DNA from: Dactylonectria macrodidyma
Taxonomy: Eukaryota; Ascomycota; Sordariomycetes; Hypocreales; Nectriaceae
Reading direction: 5' to 3'
NCBI GenBank assembly: GCA_020744425.1
Contig: JAGMUV010000011.1
Coordinates: 868,001 to 932,000, forward strand
Length of the DNA stretch: 64,000 bases
Under the pieces are notes generated by a model. The model was not told the DNA's origin. It did not search any database and was given only the letters and a program-made list of their open reading frames with translations. The translations under genes were made by a program, and so were the position numbers. Shown piece after piece: positions 44,172-54,135 of this stretch (positions within the stretch are counted from its first letter, which is position 1; the number at the start of each line of letters is the position of its first letter).

Positions 44172-46939
44172 TCAAATCGCCAGCTTCTCTAGTGAGTATG
44201 CCTCCACCTTCTGGCTGATCAGGTGGCCTCGCTCTCGCAAGCTTCTTTCCACCACTTCGCCTCCAGACACCACCTTGGTCTTAGTTGGTAGTTGCTTCGC
44301 CTTGAGACCCAGCGGTAGGAGTTGAGACTCCCGGGTCTCCAGCTGCATAGTAATCGGCTTATTGGTGTTCCATGTCTGTCGTGTGGCACCTCCCTTTTGT
44401 GCCGCCAACCCGAACTGGACTGCCTCGCCGACAACGCCATTGAGATACACAGCCTCCTCTAGCCCTTCCAGTGCCGCAGCCACTTCAAGCTTCAACGCCG
44501 TCAAGAAGTCGCCGGCTTCGGCCTTGTCCGTTGATGAGATAGAGTCGTTGAAGAGCCAACCTCCGGCTCCTACGGCATCCAAGCATCGCCCCAGGAGGTC
44601 CGAGATGAGGGTGATGACTCCATCAGGTGGTGGATCGTTGCTTTCGGAATCGAAGTTAGTTGGATCAATGTATAGCGTAGTCCATGCGCCTCTGACCAAC
44701 TCTACGCGAAGGGTGTAGATGAGTGACATGATCTCCTCAGTCTTGAGTGTCGCCCGGAGAGCCTTGACCGTGGTGATGGTAGGAAGTCGCCAGAGCTTCG
44801 CGAAGGCTAGGGTCAGGCCACGGGAACGGCTACTGCTGTCATCACCGAGGTAGAATTCAGTAATAGCGATGTCTCGCTCTAGGTCATCCAAATCCATCTC
44901 GTAGTCCTCAGCTCTCTCATGTGCCTCGTTCTTGAGGAGTTTGGTGATGCTTGACTTCTTTTGGTCGGAAATGAGATCCAGGTTAAGCATAAGCGCTCGG
45001 ATGGCGAGTAGAAGCTCTACTTCACCAAGCTGAGTGGCCTGGAGATAATTGAGTAGTAGAGTCATCGATGGATCGGAATCGGTCATGCATGAAAGAAGGT
45101 CGTTGGCTAGGTTCTTGTTGTCCAGTGCCTCGGCATCAAACTCATCCCGGAATGCTGACTTCAGATTCGACAAGGTGAGATGGCCCGCCACGACGAGGTA
45201 AGAGGTGACATTGCTGTCAGGCAAGATCAACTGCAGAATTGGCCGCGGTTGTTCGCCCTCTGTCATGGAAATTGAGAAAACTCGAGTGATGGCGTAGGAA
45301 ACAAAACGACGATCCACCGTAGCATAAGATGATCTGTTTGGAAGCCATTCCCACTCTGGCAGGTCCTGAGCATCAGGCTCTGCCTTTCCATCGGTTCCCT
45401 CGACACCACCTCGAACAGCCATGCGAAATCGCTTGCGCAGTAATGCCTCCCACTGGGCCAAGTCGCCAGTGCCGAGGAAACCATCCGCGGCCTCCAGCTC
45501 GGTGCGGACCTTGGCGAGGTATTCCTCTGTCATGGTGCCAGGGACCTGTTGCGAGAATTCAGGTGCTGTATCTGATTTGGTCTTCTTGGCGGGAGCTTCA
45601 ACCACGGTTCCTCTACCAATAGAGTCGATCAGGAGACCTTGCTTCCGTCGTTTGCCGTGGCTCTTAGGCGGCTCGACCTGAATAGACACAAGAACATTGT
45701 CAACCAAGGCAACGACAAGGTCTTGGCTGCGAAGATAGCTTATCAGCTCACAAGACCTGGGTTTTTGACACTCAGCAGGTAGCTCCGACAGATCTAAAGG
45801 AGCGTTCGCGTGGATCGAACGGTATTGGTGGTTGTAGAGTCCAATTGACTCGAGTGAACATGCCAGAACAAATGGTCTAGAAAGGCGCGAGAACGATACA
45901 GCATTGTCCATACACACGACGGACTTGAGTTTGGGGACGGAAGAGCTCAAGTCGTAAACGCTCAAGGATCCTCGTTGCAATTGCAATAATTGGCCGGCTT
46001 GGATGTCGACCTGGTAGATAGGCGCATCTGCATCGGGGCCTGAAGTAGCAGGAATGGGAACGATTTCCAAAGGAGAAAGCTTTTGGATTTCAGTCGTGGA
46101 AGATGTCCCTGAGGCCGGTGCGAGAACGACTGTGTGACGGCTCTCCTGGCCCTGGCCGACACATTTCGATACGAGGACTATGAGTTCGGGTTCGGAGCTC
46201 GGAGTCTTGGGAAGAGCGCTGAAAACTTCGGGCCGTTGCTTGAAAATGCCTTCAACAAACTCTGTCATTGTACCTGAGGTCACATATTCCACCTCAAACT
46301 CGTCAATGTGTGTTGCGACACTGTCCTGCACGGTCGATTTCGAAGATGCAGTCCACTGGACCGAGAGCGACTCTCCAGACAGGGACACGACCTCGCCATT
46401 TCCACAGACTGCGACAATGTCCCCCACAATGGAAGCTTCGGAAGGGCTAGAAGAGCAGGTGATGTATCGAATAGGCGAGGATTGGAGAGTCTTGGAAGAA
46501 ATGGTAGTCGAGGTCGTCTTGCCGTCGCGATGTACAACGTCTTTGAAGAGAGTGATCTTCTGACCAGCAGAGTCCCTGGTAGAGATATAGGTATATCGTG
46601 AGACATCGGTGTTGCCCGCACGTCGGATCCTAACTGAGTACGGGGGACAAGTGAATGACTCTTGAGGAGGAATCGGGTAGGAAGTGATTAGCCTCGATGC
46701 CGGGACCTGCTAAGAGTTAGCATGAAGGCAACGAGATCCACGGAAACCAAGAGAAATACATCATATATGCTGGCGGTCTCTCCGTCCACACCAACAGCCA
46801 ACTCGGTCCTTTTTCTCTTCTTCTGATCATCACGCTGGCCATAGATTTCGCGAGCAACGATGCGCCCTTCGGTGTGATCAAGAGGCCGGGGGAGCGTCGC
46901 CAGCACGGACGGCTTGTGAATCCTGTATTCGGAAGCCAT
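44172..46939 (-). CDS. utp8: Utp8, t-UTP subunit of the small-subunit processome
   Basis: Nucleolar protein of the t-UTP/UTP-A complex, needed for rDNA transcription and 18S rRNA processing; yeast Utp8 also helps tRNA export. Exon 1 (46939-46760) encodes MASEYRIHKPSVLATLPRPL to ETASIYD. A 53-bp intron (GTATTT..TTAGCAG, phase 0) leads to exon 2 (46706-44172) starting VPASRLITSYPIPPQESFTCPP. Total about 904 aa, in the family's usual range. The first half is strand-rich and propeller-like (DIVAVCGNGEVVSLS, QRGSLSVYDLSSSVPKL); the second half is helical (SMTLLLNYLQATQLGEVELLLAIR). The intron must be removed, since the unspliced frame stops inside it. Identity rests on recalled family pattern and layout, and the start is well placed. 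It shares its upstream region with elg1. Confidence 0.82.
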
Positions 46940-47552
46940 GGCGATCGCTTCTTCGGTGCGGCGAGAGAACACCTTTTGTGGTGTGTATCGCAATTGTTTG
47001 TCGAGATCCAAGCCGTTCGCCTGGCGTTGCTGCGATGGGCGACTTGAAGCTCTCACAAAAAAAAAATATCTGGGGCGGGCCGACACAAAAATCCGGTAGT
47101 GGGGCCTCTTCCACTTTGTCAGTCCGAGTTGGTGGGGTCTTGACATGCACAGGCCACTGGAACGATTCCTGACGGAGAAGGAAGGTACGTACCTTTAAGT
47201 CTCGCCTCTCCACTGGCCGTTCGCGGTGCGCGTGCCTGAACGCGTCCCATCTTCAGCACTTTAACGCGACCCTTGGCCCTTGTCTTCTCGCCCAGCGCCC
47301 CAAGACTCCCTCAACCCGCTCACAACCCATCCCTCAAGAAGAACGGCGACTTAATTGCAATTGACAGTCGCTCTATTTCCCATTGACATCCCTCCCCTCT
47401 CTTTCTCCCTCTTTTAGCCGTCCCCTCCCGCAGAAACTCTTCCAAAGCAATGCTCGCTTGATGCTGATTTTGAGGTTGGTCAACCCATCCTTACAACCAA
47501 GCGCTCGAGTTGCTGATGCTGACTCGGTTCTCTCACAGACCTGTACGAATCG
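46940..47552. promoter_or_regulatory. Shared divergent promoter region, utp8 / elg1
   Basis: 613 bases separate the two divergent start codons. Contains an A-run near 47056-47065 and, close to elg1, a CT-rich leader (about 47385-47440). A possible leader intron of elg1 runs from GTTGGT (47475) to CACAG (47540). No factor site was assigned. Confidence 0.45.
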
Positions 47553-50500
47553 ATGGGATCAGTTCTGGTAGCCGCAATGGTTCAGGAGGGTGTTGCCGAG
47601 CTTCCAGCGAAGAAATTCCATCCTTTTTTCTCCAAGCCCATCCCAGCCCTGGCTGCACAGTCCGACAGTCCCATCGAAGACACCCCTCAACTCGACACCA
47701 CTCAGTCTGACACCTCCCACTCCGACTCAGATTCCAGCAAGAACCAGAGAAAACGCCGAAATACAGATTCTTCAGCTGCTCGGGGTGATCGTGAAGGGAA
47801 GAAGGCCCGCCGGAACCGAAAAAGCGACAGCCTCTCTAACTCATCGACCGTCATCACACCACATTGCGACTCACAATTAGTGGACGAAGCTTTCCCTGAG
47901 CACGTCGCCAGCGACTTTCCAACTCCTCCTCTGAGCGACATCTCAATAAGACCCGCGGACCAAACAACTCAGCCAGCAACGAGCCTACAGCGCCCCGATG
48001 TTAAGACACATGCCGAGCCCACGAGTTCTCTTACTCCCCCAAAAGCCAGAAAGGTCTTGAAGTGGAATCCTAAAACAGGCACTCTCGGTTCGCCCCCGAA
48101 GCCGAAGCCAGCCGACACACCAACTCGGCTTGTGCGCATTAAATATGGCCGCGATGAGACCAACCGGAAGGAGATGGGCGATAAAATCTCCCAGATCCTT
48201 GACGGGGAGATCCTATTCCCGCTGACTCCAACGAAACCTCGAGCACCTCGAGCACCTAGGAAGTCAAAGAACCTTGGTGTTAAACAAGCAACTAGTTCTC
48301 AAACCACGCACCCTTTCTTCGGAGGCAAGCTTAAGAAGCTAGAGCCCCCTGTCACTAGGAATACCAACGCCGTGACGGAAAAGCCACGATCTTCCAAAAA
48401 CTCGGTTTTCATCTCGTCGCCTTTTTCCCCGAAGAAAGCTCGTTCTTCCTTTACCATACCTCTAGGCAAGGCGCCCCAATTTGGAATCAAATCAGGCGGT
48501 ACAAGGGAGCCAGGTGCTCTGCACCCTCTTTGGCCTGCCAAGGATATGTCTCACATTCGCGGTTCCGACAACCCGATTCATTGTGCAAATAGTTTGAACT
48601 TTGACAAGCCTCCAAAGAAATCAAAAGGACAAGTTGTCAATGTTCGATCTAATGAGTCTGTTCTAGACGGTCACTGTGGAAGTCTCAACCTCGACGGCTT
48701 GCGAAAATCGCTGCCAAGGAACACCGACCACTTCGAACCGGCCCCCAAGGAATTGCGAATACCGAAACGCCATTTCGAAAGTGGACGAAAACTCCAAGGG
48801 CGAGTGCGACCAGAGCTCCGGACGTACAAAGTAGAAGACATGGATGAAAGCCAGGATGAATCGGACAACAAGACGAAAAGAACACACCCAGCTATATCCC
48901 GACTATATGGAGCTTTGGAGACGAACCTCTCAGCCTACGACAAGTCAACTTGCGAGACCCAATCTTGGGCACAAAAGTACGCCCCTGCTACTGCTTCAGA
49001 AGTTCTTCAGGCCGGCAAAGAAGCGTTTCTTCTCAAAGAGTGGCTACAAACCCTTCGAGTTCAGTCGGTTGGAACTGGAGCTACGGATTCCAACGGCAAG
49101 GGAAAGGGGAAATCAGAGTCAGCCCCTCGAAAGAAGAGAAAGAAGGACAAGCTAGACGGGTTCATTGTCGACAGTGATGAAGAGGCAAACTTCATGGACG
49201 AAATTTCTGAAGATGAAGACGACTGGGCACCAGCAGGATCTGGTGTCGTCAAGAAAACAGTCATTCGAAGCGGGGATGCGGCGGCGAAAGGTTCCAAAGA
49301 TCAGGGACGACTGACGAATGCTGCCGTAGTAAGCGGTCCTCACGGAAGCGGCAAGACAGCTGCTGTCTATGCTGTGGCCAAGGAGTTGGGGTTCGAAATC
49401 TTCGAAATAAACTCTGGTAGCAGACGGAGCGGAAGAGACCTTCTAGAGAGGGTTGGCGACATGACACGCAACCACCTGGTCCAACACCATACCGACCAAG
49501 CCACCGAGGGTGATGAAGAAGACGCAGTTTCGAAGGAGCTCAAATCTGGAAAACAGGGCATGATGACGGCATTTTTCAAGCCTAAACCAATGGCAGTCTC
49601 CAACAAGCCGATGACGAAACGAATGGAGAAGAATATCGAACCCGGCAAACAGAGTGCTCCTAGGAACCAGAAACAGTCACTCATCTTACTTGAGGAGGTG
49701 GATGTCCTGTATGAGGAGGATAAGCATTTCTGGGCGACTTTGATGGGGATGATCGAGCAGTCAAAACGGCCATTCATCATGACCTGTAACGATGAGAGCT
49801 TGGTCCCTTTGCAAAGCCTTTCTCTTCACGGAATCTTTCGGTTCTCGCCTCCTCCCACCCCCCTTGCTGTAGATCTCTGCATACTTGTGGCGGCAAACGA
49901 GGGCCATCTCCTCAACAGACCCACAGTGGATGCTTTGTACAAGTGTCGCAGTAACGATCTACGGGCAACGTTGACCGAACTGAACTACTGGTGTCAGATT
50001 GGTGTTGGCGATCGCAGGGGAGGGTTTGACTGGTTTGTCCTCCGATGGCCCAAAGGCAAAGACCTAGATGAGAATGGAGATGTGATTCGAGTCATTAGCG
50101 AAGGAACTTACTGCAAGGGCATGGGCTGGCTGGGTCGCGATCTCATTGCCACCTGCCCCAACCAGCTGGAGTCTGAAGAGGAAGCCATGCGACAGTCTTG
50201 GGACTCTTGGAAGCTGGACATTGGCGATTGGAACAACTCAATGAACCTAGACCTGTGGGCGCAGAATGTGTCTAATGTCACTACAGACGCGGGTCAGAGA
50301 CTCGACGCTCTGGCAGCTTATGATGACTTCTGCGACGCCATGAGCTGTGCAGACCTCTTGTCTAGTGGCGGGTTTGGGACGATGTTCAAGGAAACTCTTG
50401 ACTCGACATTGCCAGAATTACCGACAAAGAGCAGAGATGACTTCATCATTGGACGGCGTCTTCTTGAAGTGGACCTGAAAGCAACTCCTTGCTCACCACA

Positions 50501-51113
50501 TGTGGCTCTCTCGATGTCTCTCAAGTCTTTTGCCAGGAACAACCTTCTTCAGTCGGTACCTGCACTCGAGCAGACCGGGCAGTGCACTACTTTGGGGCCA
50601 GTGAATGAGAGCCAGGCAATCTCCATGCTACACACTTCTTTCGACTACGCTCCAACGCAGTTGACCCGGTTGGATCTTGCGTTCGCTTTTGATCCGATTG
50701 CAGTCTCTGAAAAGGCGATAGCTTCCACTCACCTAGACCCGTCCGTCTTTGATCGCACTAAGAATCTCATTGTCCTGGATGTCGCGCCATGGGTGAGGGG
50801 TATTGTCGAGTTCGATCATCAACTCATGCTAGAGCGAGTCAAGCTCAGCAATCTGATCAGCGAAGGAGGCAAGAGGAAGAGGATGCGGACCACTCGGAGC
50901 GCCTATTCGGCCCTAGAGGGAGGCGAGAGACGAGCAACCCGACGAGAAAGGTATTTTGGGGACGTGCTCAACACCGAATCTGTCAGACGCACTGCTGGAA
51001 AGGACTGGAACTTGGCGTTGGAGGCAGCGATTACAGCCAAGGCGCCAAAGGAGACAACAGAAAACCTTCCGAGTAGCCCTGTATCGGGAGAGGACGAATC
51101 AGGCGACATTTAA
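47553..51113 (+). CDS. elg1: Elg1, large subunit of the alternative RFC complex (ATAD5 homologue)
   Basis: Nuclear AAA+ protein that, with Rfc2-5, unloads PCNA from DNA after replication and so guards genome stability and telomere length. Single exon of 1186 aa; an in-frame Met nine residues on (47577) is an equally good start. An HPFF motif, the type that mediates contact with PCNA, lies at about residues 23-26 (KKFHPFFSKP), and a second at about 253 (THPFFGG). The N-terminal half is basic and disordered. The RFC-like core begins with SWAQKYAPATASEVLQ. It has Walker A GPHGSGKTA (from residue 595), Walker B-type LILLEEVDVLYEED (about 710), sensor TCNDESL, and then RFC domain II (LRATLTELNYWCQIG). 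The C-terminus is specific to this family. Acidic patches (DSDEEANFMDEISEDEDDW) precede the ATPase core. Confidence 0.92.
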   Translation: MGSVLVAAMVQEGVAELPAKKFHPFFSKPIPALAAQSDSPIEDTPQLDTTQSDTSHSDSDSSKNQRKRRNTDSSAARGDREGKKARRNRKSDSLSNSSTVITPHCDSQLVDEAFPEHVASDFPTPPLSDISIRPADQTTQPATSLQRPDVKTHAEPTSSLTPPKARKVLKWNPKTGTLGSPPKPKPADTPTRLVRIKYGRDETNRKEMGDKISQILDGEILFPLTPTKPRAPRAPRKSKNLGVKQATSSQTTHPFFGGKLKKLEPPVTRNTNAVTEKPRSSKNSVFISSPFSPKKARSSFTIPLGKAPQFGIKSGGTREPGALHPLWPAKDMSHIRGSDNPIHCANSLNFDKPPKKSKGQVVNVRSNESVLDGHCGSLNLDGLRKSLPRNTDHFEPAPKELRIPKRHFESGRKLQGRVRPELRTYKVEDMDESQDESDNKTKRTHPAISRLYGALETNLSAYDKSTCETQSWAQKYAPATASEVLQAGKEAFLLKEWLQTLRVQSVGTGATDSNGKGKGKSESAPRKKRKKDKLDGFIVDSDEEANFMDEISEDEDDWAPAGSGVVKKTVIRSGDAAAKGSKDQGRLTNAAVVSGPHGSGKTAAVYAVAKELGFEIFEINSGSRRSGRDLLERVGDMTRNHLVQHHTDQATEGDEEDAVSKELKSGKQGMMTAFFKPKPMAVSNKPMTKRMEKNIEPGKQSAPRNQKQSLILLEEVDVLYEEDKHFWATLMGMIEQSKRPFIMTCNDESLVPLQSLSLHGIFRFSPPPTPLAVDLCILVAANEGHLLNRPTVDALYKCRSNDLRATLTELNYWCQIGVGDRRGGFDWFVLRWPKGKDLDENGDVIRVISEGTYCKGMGWLGRDLIATCPNQLESEEEAMRQSWDSWKLDIGDWNNSMNLDLWAQNVSNVTTDAGQRLDALAAYDDFCDAMSCADLLSSGGFGTMFKETLDSTLPELPTKSRDDFIIGRRLLEVDLKATPCSPHVALSMSLKSFARNNLLQSVPALEQTGQCTTLGPVNESQAISMLHTSFDYAPTQLTRLDLAFAFDPIAVSEKAIASTHLDPSVFDRTKNLIVLDVAPWVRGIVEFDHQLMLERVKLSNLISEGGKRKRMRTTRSAYSALEGGERRATRRERYFGDVLNTESVRRTAGKDWNLALEAAITAKAPKETTENLPSSPVSGEDESGDI

Positions 51114-51474
51114 CGAATATACTGCATGCGCCAAGAATGGTTCATGCACATTGGACTTGGCAAGCATAACGAACATGGAGAGGTTTGAAACTGGTTGGTT
51201 CAAATTATAGGAGTTACGGACCTGGGACAGGCAGCATAGCTTAGCGTAGGTAGAAAGAGAAACATGGGTATATAAATGAATCTATTCACTAGCGGAACTC
51301 ATTAGCGTGTATATCGTCGTTAACTCATGCCCAGTACATACAGATCTTTAAATAATAAGGAAAGGTACCAGCCCAACCCAAGGCAACTTATTAACGCATT
51401 ATCCAAAGACAGCCTCGTGTCAAACACCCCGACAACCCTCTGTATTCATTTTCGTTCATTATTTCTAGTCTCGC
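51114..51474. other. Intergenic between convergent genes
   Basis: 361 bases holding the 3' UTRs of elg1 and the His-rich gene. AT-rich with several TATA-like words; no gene seen. Confidence 0.4.
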
Positions 51475-52206
51475 TCAGCGAGAGACAGGGATAGGCGCCG
51501 GGACGGGACCTCTCATCCGCTTTGGCTCGTAAAACTTCTCATCAGGATATGGTGTCTCGGGATACGGGAGCACAGCGGGCCGACCTCGTGGCGAGTTGGC
51601 TTCCCAATGGGCCCTCTCGTCCTCAATCCTGTCTAAGGCCCTTGGGTCCAGCGACATCCTGCGGGCGTCGCTTCGTCGGAAAGGGCCTTCTTCTTCGACA
51701 TACATGATCTCGCCGCGGGGGTGCGTGCTCCTCGCGCGGTCGAGCATTCGATCGGCATCTGAGGAGCGGCGGCGATGGTGGTCGCGGCGCTCGGAGGAGT
51801 GGTGGTGATGGTGGTGGTGATGCTTCGGCATGGGACGAGACATCCACTCCTCCTCGTCGCCGTGGAGAATACCCTTAGGCCAGACCTTGTGAGCGAGGAC
51901 AGTGGCCAGCCCGATGCCGGCAAGGAGGCTCGCAGAGGTCTTGAAGAGGCCGTGGTGCGAGTGCTCGTGCTGGGGTTGATAGTGTTGGTGGTGGTGGCGG
52001 TGGCGGCGGCGGCTGGGAGAGCGCGAGCTAGACCTCGAGCTGGATCGTGAGTGGGAGTTGTGGTGCGTGGAGTTGCTGCGCGACTCTGAAGGACGGCCGC
52101 GGGATGGCATTCTGGTGGTTCTTGTAGAAGTGGTTGATCTGGGTGATGGGGATCTCGGTTTGCCGTTGGTAGGGCTTGGTCGCGAGAATGAGTGAGATCG
52201 TTCCAT
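51475..52206 (-). CDS. Ser/Arg/His-rich hypothetical protein with one hydrophobic segment
   Basis: Single-exon gene of about 243 aa from ATG 52206 (MERSHSFSRP); the same frame is open further upstream but starts there only with GTG. The first 90 residues are Ser/Arg-rich (SRSSSRSSSRSPSRRR). They are followed by a His cluster, then a hydrophobic helix (LLAGIGLATVLAHKVW), an eight-His run, a basic region and a Pro-rich end. It resembles small low-complexity fungal proteins with a single membrane segment; no family was recognised. The His runs could bind metal, which is only a guess. The composition makes homology hard to judge, but the frame is long, continuous and sits in a normal gene position convergent with elg1. 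Confidence 0.65.
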   Translation of the reverse strand: MERSHSFSRPSPTNGKPRSPSPRSTTSTRTTRMPSRGRPSESRSNSTHHNSHSRSSSRSSSRSPSRRRHRHHHQHYQPQHEHSHHGLFKTSASLLAGIGLATVLAHKVWPKGILHGDEEEWMSRPMPKHHHHHHHHSSERRDHHRRRSSDADRMLDRARSTHPRGEIMYVEEEGPFRRSDARRMSLDPRALDRIEDERAHWEANSPRGRPAVLPYPETPYPDEKFYEPKRMRGPVPAPIPVSR

Positions 52207-54135
52207 GTATTGGAAGGGCTTGTTCTCGGTTGATGTGTATGTGTGGGTGATTTGGTTGGAAATGTTATGTTTTGCTTGTGTGTTGTTCCTGTAGTGTTGC
52301 GAGGTATAGTGTCGATCGATGTTGGTGTAAGTGTTGGTGTAAGTGTTGGTGTAGAAAGGTAGGTAGCAGTTGTCAGTGAGTTGATGTTGAACCACACTTG
52401 TGATATGCGTATCGCTGAGACTACCCCAAGAAGCGCTTCAAGCGACGAACCCGACTCTTAATAGGCAAAGGATCGGCGACGGACCGGCAAAGGAGCAAAT
52501 GATGGTAAGTCACAGCCCCCGGAAACACTTGAGACCAGCGAGTCGGGATTCGGTATTGGGGGCGAATGATATGCGGATAGCAGCGTAATCGGGGGGACGC
52601 CCTTTCTGAGCAAATCACACGCCCGCAACTGGTCTGCTGGCTGACCGGCTCGAGTCGCTTTGGGGCGCTTGAAAGGTGATCTCGTGCTCGCCGATGCGGA
52701 CGGGGATATCCTGGCTTTGCGGCGCGATGACGTACAGGACCAAGACCCAGCAGCACTAGGGTTACCGTGTTTCCGGAAACGCCGCAAAACGTGGGGATTT
52801 TTTTATTTTTTTTTGGAGGGGGGATCTTGAACTACCTCAGACGGGCGTCGTATATCTTGGGTCGGGTTTGAAGAAGGCGGAGGATAAGCGAAATAGCGAG
52901 CTACTTAAAGCTTTAAGACTTGGGCTTTGTGTGTCTTGTGAGTCAAAGACTTGCTAAGACAAGACGGCATCGTCATGACTTGGCGGCGGCAGTCTTAAAA
53001 GGGCATTTGTCACATGCGCCAAATCAACGAATTAATCAGCCCGCCGCCTTTACGTACACCTCACCCAGTTGACTTGCACATTCCAAAAGCACACACACGC
53101 ACTCAATACCACTCTGGGCTCACAAGGTACCCTAGATTTTCTCTTGGCGGCTGCCCTGCGATATCGCACATTCTTCAACTAGAGCGGACTTGCTCAGGCG
53201 CATCGTCGCAGGGTGGTCGGGTCACCTGGTCGCAAAGTGCAGAAGCTGAAAAGCCCATTTTCCCTCTGACAGTGAGCACAGGGCGATGCCGGAACGCCGA
53301 GTAGGAATGTGAAAAAACTCCCATAATTTTGTGACTTTTTGCTTCTTTCTGACTGTCGGCATTCGTCTTATTTGTCGGCGGGGCCTGTTGGAGGCAAACC
53401 CATACTGCAGGGCTCGTACGGATGAGGCGCATGTCCGGGCAATCCAGGGCACGGCGGCAAGGCTACCAATGGAGGCGAGAAGGACCCTTGGATTGGCAAC
53501 TGATGGCTCTGTCTCCAGATTCTCGTGAAGTAAAAGTCCTACGTGAAACAACAAAAAGCAGTGTCACACGGCTGTTGCTGGATAGGGCGGTCGAGGCGGT
53601 GAACTCACAGCGGCAGGCGAGTTTCAGCCTGGGAAGAGTAGCTTTACTTTTTGATCAAATGGCTACGAGGATGAGTCAACAGGAGGTTGGCCTTGAAAGG
53701 GATACATCGGTATAAGTCGGGATTGGGCTGACGTCCCGGAGTTGGCGGCGTTGACATTGCCGACACTGGGACGGAGTTTGACGAGTATCATGGGAAAGGA
53801 AAAGCATTTATCTCGCTTGTAAAAGTACATAAATCAGAATATCTAGATAAGTCCATGCGTATCCAGAGCTCATGCCATGTGTATGAGCCATCTCATGCGT
53901 AATATCCCGTAGCCATCCTTGGAACCCGTTCCCACCAACTCGGCTTCTAGAAACTCCAGAGAACAATACTTTGCAGTTAACGAATTTCAACAAGATTCTC
54001 AGCTCCAAAATCGCGTCAGAAAACCCCCGCCAGCTCCTTGTCAAACGGCTGCCTCCCCCCGTTTCCACATTTAGACGCCTCATGTCCACATTATCCTGCA
54101 GGTCTCGGACCATATCACCCTGAAAGATTGCTGAT
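52207..54135. other. Gene-free region with leader tandem repeat
   Basis: Holds the promoter and leader of the Ser/Arg/His-rich gene, including a 12-bp unit, GTTGGTGTAAGT, repeated almost three times at 52321-52354. A T-rich run lies at 52798-52815. The right part is the 3' flank of the DUF7708 gene. No other gene is supported. Confidence 0.45.
52321..52354. repeat. 12-bp tandem repeat, about 2.8 copies
   Basis: GTTGGTGTAAGT is repeated head to tail. On the minus strand it reads as a Tyr/Thr/Asn repeat in a frame that is open into the 52206 gene but lacks an upstream ATG in that frame, so it is more likely leader than protein. Confidence 0.8.

Noticed and set aside
44165..44180. GGTTCAAATC word resembling a tRNA B box
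   Set aside because: Lies at the stop codon of utp8 without an A box.
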